A stretch of 10,663 nt of DNA from Negativicoccus succinicivorans (GTDB lineage Bacteria; Bacillota; Negativicutes; Veillonellales; Negativicoccaceae). A program made the translations under genes and the position numbers. Positions 7,000-10,663 of this stretch are shown piece by piece. A model generated the notes under the pieces. The model did no database searches, was not told where the DNA came from, and saw nothing but the letters and a program-made list of their open reading frames with translations. The stretch's first letter is position 1. Each line of letters begins with the position of its first letter. The DNA is taken from NCBI RefSeq assembly GCF_018373335.1, contig NZ_JAHAHH010000047.1, positions 1 to 10,663 of the forward strand, written 5' to 3'.

Positions 7000-7003
7000 T
7001 TTC

Positions 7004-7717
7004 ATGAAAAGTTTTGGTATCACCAAGCGTGGTCTTGTGCGTCCTACTAATGAGGATGCTTTCCGTATCGTTGCGCCATCTCTTTTTATTGTGGCGGACG
7101 GAATGGGAGGACATGTTGCCGGTGAGATCGCAAGCCACATAGCCATCGAGCGCGTCTCAGACTATGTACGCAGTGAACGTTCGGAGCTTTGGAACGAAGT
7201 CACACTAAAAGATGCGGTCAATCAAGCAAATATAGCTATCCGCGAACGTGTTAACAGTGAGCCGAATCTAAATGGTATGGGAACAACGCTTTTAGTTGCT
7301 CGCGCTGAAGAAGATCTATTCTTCTGGGCGCATGTCGGCGATAGTCGAATTTATCGTTACTATCGTGGTCAATTGACCCAGATTACGGTGGATCACTCCT
7401 TGGTTACCGAAATGGTTCACAAAGGCACTTTAACTGAGGAGCAGGCTAAAATTCATCCGTCACGCAATGTAATTACCCGCTCCGTCGGTACAACGGATAC
7501 TCTGAAAGTAGATACCGGGCGATTAACGTTGCAGTCGGAAGAGATGATTGTGATGTGTACCGACGGTGTTTATAATATGGTTTCGGACGCAAAATTACGT
7601 GATCTTTTAATTACGAATGAAAATGCGCCGGAAGCGTGCGCTCGCTCGATCATGCGCGAAGTATATCTAGGCGGGGCCAAAGATAACGCGACCGTGGTCG
7701 TAATCAGTAATACGTAA
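7004..7717 (+). CDS. stp: PP2C-type Ser/Thr protein phosphatase (Stp/PrpC)
   Basis: This metal-dependent phosphatase removes phosphate from serine and threonine residues and reverses the action of the kinase encoded next door; it is cytoplasmic. The 237-residue single-domain protein is of normal length. The PP2C signature residues are all visible: R13 and E17-D18 in RPTNED, D32-G33 in ADGMGG, GTT at 93-95, HVGDSR at 110-115, the metal ligand D187 in TDG, and D227-N228 in KDN. No membrane segment or signal peptide is seen. It is followed after 23 bp by prkC, the usual phosphatase/kinase pair of Firmicutes, and has its own probable promoter. B. subtilis calls it PrpC and streptococci and staphylococci call it Stp. 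Confidence 0.97.
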   Translation: MKSFGITKRGLVRPTNEDAFRIVAPSLFIVADGMGGHVAGEIASHIAIERVSDYVRSERSELWNEVTLKDAVNQANIAIRERVNSEPNLNGMGTTLLVARAEEDLFFWAHVGDSRIYRYYRGQLTQITVDHSLVTEMVHKGTLTEEQAKIHPSRNVITRSVGTTDTLKVDTGRLTLQSEEMIVMCTDGVYNMVSDAKLRDLLITNENAPEACARSIMREVYLGGAKDNATVVVISNT

Positions 7718-7740
7718 GAGAAAGTGATGGTGTAAACTAT

Positions 7741-9603
7741 ATGGTTGGACGGCTTTTAGACAATCGTTACCAGCTGACCGAAAAAATTGGCAGCGGCGGC
7801 ATGGCTGATGTCTATCGTGCCCAAGATGTGTTACTGGATCGTGTCGTTGCCGTAAAAATATTGCATAGCAATTTTGCGACTGACAACGATTTTGTCGTAA
7901 GATTCCGAAGAGAGGCACAAGCGGCCGCAAAATTGTCTCACCCCAATATCGTTAATATCTACGATGTCGGCAAGGACAATGAAGTGTATTATATCGTCAT
8001 GGAATACGTCGGCGGTGAAACGCTAAAAGACTATATTGCGCGCCAGGGACGACTTTCCAATGAAGCGGCCGTTCGAATCGCGATCGAAATTGCAGAAGCA
8101 TTGGAACATGCACATGCTAATGGCCTCATTCATTGCGATATCAAACCGCATAATATTTTGGTTACCAAAACCGGCCGAATTAAGGTGGCTGATTTCGGTA
8201 TTGCACGTGCGATCAATACAGTTACGATTGCCAATAAGCAATCCGTACTTGGTTCTGTACATTATTTTTCGCCGGAACAGGCCAGCGGTGATCCGCTGAC
8301 ACCACAAACGGATATGTACTCTTTAGGAATCGTGCTGTATGAGATGCTTACCGGTCATCTTCCTTTTGAGGGAGAAACGGCGGTCAGCATTGCTTTAAAA
8401 CATATGCAGGAAGATATCCCTAAACCGGCAAAATACAATCCGACCATTTCACCAATGTTGGAAGATTGTGTCATGAAAGCGCTACAAAAAGATCCGCATA
8501 AACGGTTCAGCGATATTTCGGAAATGATCGCTGAGTTGCGTTTAGCACAAGGTTTAGTAACGCCCAAAAATGCAAAAACCGGTCGGCATGATTTTTCCAC
8601 AGGTCAATTTCCACGCACCCGTCCGATTCCCAAAACGGATTTGGAACCGAAAGAAAGTGTATTAACACCGATTTTATCGTGGCCGGTACGATGGATTGTC
8701 TTGGGCATTGCAGGATTATTCTTATTGGCATCGGGTATTGCCTTTTGGATGTTTGGCGATTTTTGGAGCCCGGATTCAATGACATTGCCCAATGTGGTCG
8801 GCCAGCAGGTAGAAGTAGCACAAAAAACACTGACAAGCAAAAATTTAAATGTTCGTATCAGCGAAATTGCGAGTGAAGATGTGCCCATCGGTCAAGTTAT
8901 TTCGCAAACGCCGAGCGCCGGAATGGAAGTAAAAACACATCGTATTATTCATCTGACTATCAGTAAAGGCGGGAGCAATATTTTGATTCCCGACTTGACA
9001 GGTCTTACGATTGAACAGGCAACTGCCAAACTGAACAGCATCCACTTGAGGCTTGGAAAAATTGAAGAGAGAGAAGACAGCAGTCGCCCCTTAGATACTA
9101 TTATCGGACAGTCTCCGCTGGCGCCGAATAAAGTGGAAGCGGACACTAGTGTCAATGTGGTTGTCAACAAAAAAGATATGGTTAGCCGTGTTACGACCCC
9201 GGGAGTTGTCGGTAAAACATGGCAGGAGACAAAACAAATCTTGAAACAGGCGGATTTGATCGTGGGTTCTTTGACGCGTGACGGCAAAGATGTCACTCCC
9301 GCCGACGAAGATTTGGTAACTGCACAGAATCCATCTGCAGGACAAGCTATTGTACGCGGCTCAAGCGTAGATTTGACATTTGACAAGACGGAAGAAAAAA
9401 AGGCAAATGTCGGTATTCGGGTGCCTAACGATGGAAAATCTCATCATGTTGAAATTATTGTCACCGATGATACGGGTAGACATACCGTATTTTCCGCTAA
9501 TGAAAAAGCAGGGACTACTATTAACCAGCGAGTTACAGGTAGCGGACAGGTACGGGTTCAAGTGTTGATAGATAACGCTATCGTGCAAGATCAAGAGCTC
9601 TAA
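7741..9603 (+). CDS. prkC: Membrane Ser/Thr protein kinase with PASTA repeats (PrkC/Stk)
   Basis: PrkC-type kinases bind muropeptides or lipid II outside the cell and phosphorylate cytoplasmic targets in cell-wall, growth and translation control. The 620-residue protein has a kinase domain (about 10-268): glycine loop GSGGMADVY at 17-25, K39, helix-C E58, catalytic loop HCDIKPHNIL at 131-140 (D133, N138), and DFG at 151-153. The catalytic loop has Cys where many kinases have Arg. A proline- and charge-rich linker leads to one transmembrane segment at about 317-337. Outside follow three PASTA repeats (about 346-410, 412-477, 484-548) and a 65-residue tail (about 555-620) that is not PASTA and may be a beta-sandwich like the extra domain in Bacillus and Staphylococcus kinases. 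The SD is weak (TGGTG, 8 nt before ATG 7741). MVGRLLDNRY is the expected N-terminus. Confidence 0.97.
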   Translation: MVGRLLDNRYQLTEKIGSGGMADVYRAQDVLLDRVVAVKILHSNFATDNDFVVRFRREAQAAAKLSHPNIVNIYDVGKDNEVYYIVMEYVGGETLKDYIARQGRLSNEAAVRIAIEIAEALEHAHANGLIHCDIKPHNILVTKTGRIKVADFGIARAINTVTIANKQSVLGSVHYFSPEQASGDPLTPQTDMYSLGIVLYEMLTGHLPFEGETAVSIALKHMQEDIPKPAKYNPTISPMLEDCVMKALQKDPHKRFSDISEMIAELRLAQGLVTPKNAKTGRHDFSTGQFPRTRPIPKTDLEPKESVLTPILSWPVRWIVLGIAGLFLLASGIAFWMFGDFWSPDSMTLPNVVGQQVEVAQKTLTSKNLNVRISEIASEDVPIGQVISQTPSAGMEVKTHRIIHLTISKGGSNILIPDLTGLTIEQATAKLNSIHLRLGKIEEREDSSRPLDTIIGQSPLAPNKVEADTSVNVVVNKKDMVSRVTTPGVVGKTWQETKQILKQADLIVGSLTRDGKDVTPADEDLVTAQNPSAGQAIVRGSSVDLTFDKTEEKKANVGIRVPNDGKSHHVEIIVTDDTGRHTVFSANEKAGTTINQRVTGSGQVRVQVLIDNAIVQDQEL

Positions 9604-10484
9604 TGGAACAAAAAGGAATTGTGATACGCAATCAGAACGGCTATTTTACCGTTTCTAATTCTCACGGACATGAATATACTTGCAAAAGCCGAGGGCGGTT
9701 GAAGCTGGAGTCTTCCGGCATTTTGGTGGGTGACTATGTAAACATCGATGTACTTACGGAAACAACCGGCATGATTGTTTCCGTACATCCGCGCAAGACT
9801 ACGTTACAGCGTCCGCACGTTGCCAATGTTACACATTTAATTGCCGTGATGGCGGCGACACAGCCTGAGCCGAATTTGTTTCTACTTGACCGCATTTTAA
9901 TGATGGCGGAAAAGCAAGGTTTAGATCCTTTAATTTGTTGGACAAAAGTGGATTTGGATCACGCAAAAGCAAAGCGGCTGGCAGCGGACTATGCCAATGT
10001 TCCCTACATTACTGTACAATCCGGTTATGATCAGCCGGTACGCGAGCCGTTGCTGGCGATTCTGCAAGGTCACATCAGTGTCTGCTGCGGTCCGTCGGGT
10101 GTGGGAAAATCAGCCTTAATCAATCATTTGGCCCAAACAGATGCTTTGCGCACGCAAAGTGTCAGCTCAAAAATAGGCCGTGGACGAAATACTACTCGCC
10201 ATGCCAAGTTACTGAGACTCGCACCGAATACGTTTATTATGGATACACCGGGATTCGCATCGCTCTCATACCTGCCGAGTGAAGTGACCGAGATTGCTGC
10301 GCGTTTTCGTGATTTTACACCCTACTTAGGGCAATGCCGTTTTGATGATTGCCGCCATTTAAAAGAGCCGCATTGCGCTGTCAAAGAGGCGGTAGAAGAC
10401 GGCGCTATTTTACAAAGTCGGTATGACTCCTACCAAGCGCTAGCGGAGGAGTGGCTGGAAAAAGAGAAAGGCAGATATCGATGA
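9603..10484 (+). CDS. rsgA: Small-subunit maturation GTPase RsgA (YloQ/CpgA)
   Basis: RsgA is a circularly permuted GTPase that binds the immature 30S subunit and checks the decoding centre late in assembly. Its 293 residues show the full layout: an OB-fold (about 1-65); then the GTPase domain in permuted order, with G4 TKVD at 114-117, G5 around S140, G1 GPSGVGKS at 163-170, the switch region GRGRNTTRH at 192-200 and G3 DTPG at 214-217; then a zinc-binding tail with C245, C250, H252 and C258. The ATG overlaps the prkC stop by one base (TAATG) and only a weak AAGAG precedes it, so translation is probably coupled to prkC. In B. subtilis the orthologue CpgA is a reported PrkC substrate, which fits this gene order. 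It overlaps rpe by 4 bp. Confidence 0.97.
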   Translation: MEQKGIVIRNQNGYFTVSNSHGHEYTCKSRGRLKLESSGILVGDYVNIDVLTETTGMIVSVHPRKTTLQRPHVANVTHLIAVMAATQPEPNLFLLDRILMMAEKQGLDPLICWTKVDLDHAKAKRLAADYANVPYITVQSGYDQPVREPLLAILQGHISVCCGPSGVGKSALINHLAQTDALRTQSVSSKIGRGRNTTRHAKLLRLAPNTFIMDTPGFASLSYLPSEVTEIAARFRDFTPYLGQCRFDDCRHLKEPHCAVKEAVEDGAILQSRYDSYQALAEEWLEKEKGRYR

Positions 10485-10663
10485 TAAAAATTGCACCATC
10501 CTTACTTTCTGCAGACTTTTCTCGCTTGCAGGAAGAATTGAAAATGCTAACACAAGCCGGTGCCGATATTGTTCATTTGGATATTATGGACGGCCATTTT
10601 GTTCCGAATCTGACGTTTGGTCCGCCGGTGATCAAAGCGTTGCGGCCTCACAGCGATTTAGTG
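10481..10663 (+). CDS. rpe: Ribulose-phosphate 3-epimerase, N-terminal part, cut by the window edge
   Basis: Rpe interconverts ribulose 5-phosphate and xylulose 5-phosphate in the pentose phosphate pathway. The 61 visible codons carry the family start IAPSLLSADFSRL at 4-16 and HLDIMDGHFVPNLTFGP at 32-48, including metal ligand H32 and catalytic metal ligand D34. The rest (about 155-160 residues in the family) lies outside the window. The ATG overlaps the rsgA stop as ATGA, with AAAGG 9 nt upstream, so rpe belongs to the stp-prkC-rsgA transcription unit. The rsgA-rpe pairing is common in Firmicutes. Confidence 0.95.
   Translation, partial: MIKIAPSLLSADFSRLQEELKMLTQAGADIVHLDIMDGHFVPNLTFGPPVIKALRPHSDLV

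Noticed and set aside
6809..7138. 109-codon minus-strand frame spanning the rlmN-stp gap
   Set aside because: Both ends lie opposite conserved coding sequence (RlmN AACGQL and Stp ADGMGG) and the gap is explained by a forward promoter and SD.
9373..9385. Two overlapping TTGACA hexamers near the end of prkC, resembling -35 boxes for rsgA
   Set aside because: At 17-bp spacing the -10 positions read AAAAAG and CAAATG, which are poor; the hexamers encode Leu-Thr-Phe-Asp-Lys in a normal frame.
8949..9386. 145-codon open frame on the minus strand inside prkC
   Set aside because: It lies fully opposite well-conserved PASTA repeats, has no SD, and its product shows no recognisable domain; it is a shadow of prkC.
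1..10663. Mobile element, CRISPR, toxin-antitoxin or defence system
   Set aside because: No transposase, integrase, direct-repeat array, or foreign composition is seen; every gene is a conserved housekeeping gene except the DUF116 gene, which is itself widespread.

Overview
The window looks like an ordinary chromosomal housekeeping region of a Firmicute. Gene order, low-to-moderate GC, strong AGGAGG-type Shine-Dalgarno (SD) sites and the frequent use of TTG starts all fit. The order priA-def-fmt-DUF116-rsmB-rlmN-stp-prkC-rsgA-rpe is a known Firmicutes arrangement. The DUF116 gene between fmt and rsmB makes Clostridia or Negativicutes more likely than Bacilli; my best guess is Negativicutes, but the genus cannot be read from the sequence. 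All genes are on the + strand and about 98% of the window is coding.

Layout: bases 3-31 are a rho-independent terminator lying only 15 bp before priA. The first gene block (47-6934) holds priA (replication restart helicase), def (peptide deformylase), fmt (Met-tRNA formyltransferase), an uncharacterised membrane-anchored cysteine-rich DUF116 protein, rsmB (16S rRNA m5C967 methyltransferase) and rlmN (23S rRNA/tRNA m2A methyltransferase). Neighbours overlap by 4 to 41 bp or are separated by about 20 bp, so this is almost certainly one operon. A 69-bp gap (6935-7003) carries a good sigma-A-type promoter. The second block follows: stp (PP2C phosphatase), prkC (membrane Ser/Thr kinase with three PASTA repeats), rsgA (30S-maturation GTPase) and the first 61 codons of rpe (ribulose-phosphate 3-epimerase), which runs off the right edge.

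How the genes fit together: fmt puts the formyl group on initiator Met-tRNA and def removes it from finished proteins. rsmB, rlmN and rsgA modify or mature the ribosome. Stp and PrkC are a phosphatase/kinase pair that in other Firmicutes senses cell-wall fragments and phosphorylates translation factors, including the RsgA orthologue in Bacillus subtilis. The theme is protein synthesis and its coupling to growth.

Three starts are placed by SD position or gene overlap rather than at the longest reading frame: def (TTG 2402), DUF116 (TTG 3794) and rlmN (ATG 5897). I found no mobile element, CRISPR array, tRNA, rRNA, riboswitch or clearly novel system. The least understood element is the DUF116 protein; other points of interest are the terminator abutting priA, a DEEY Walker B box in PriA, and homopolymer runs inside priA and rsmB.
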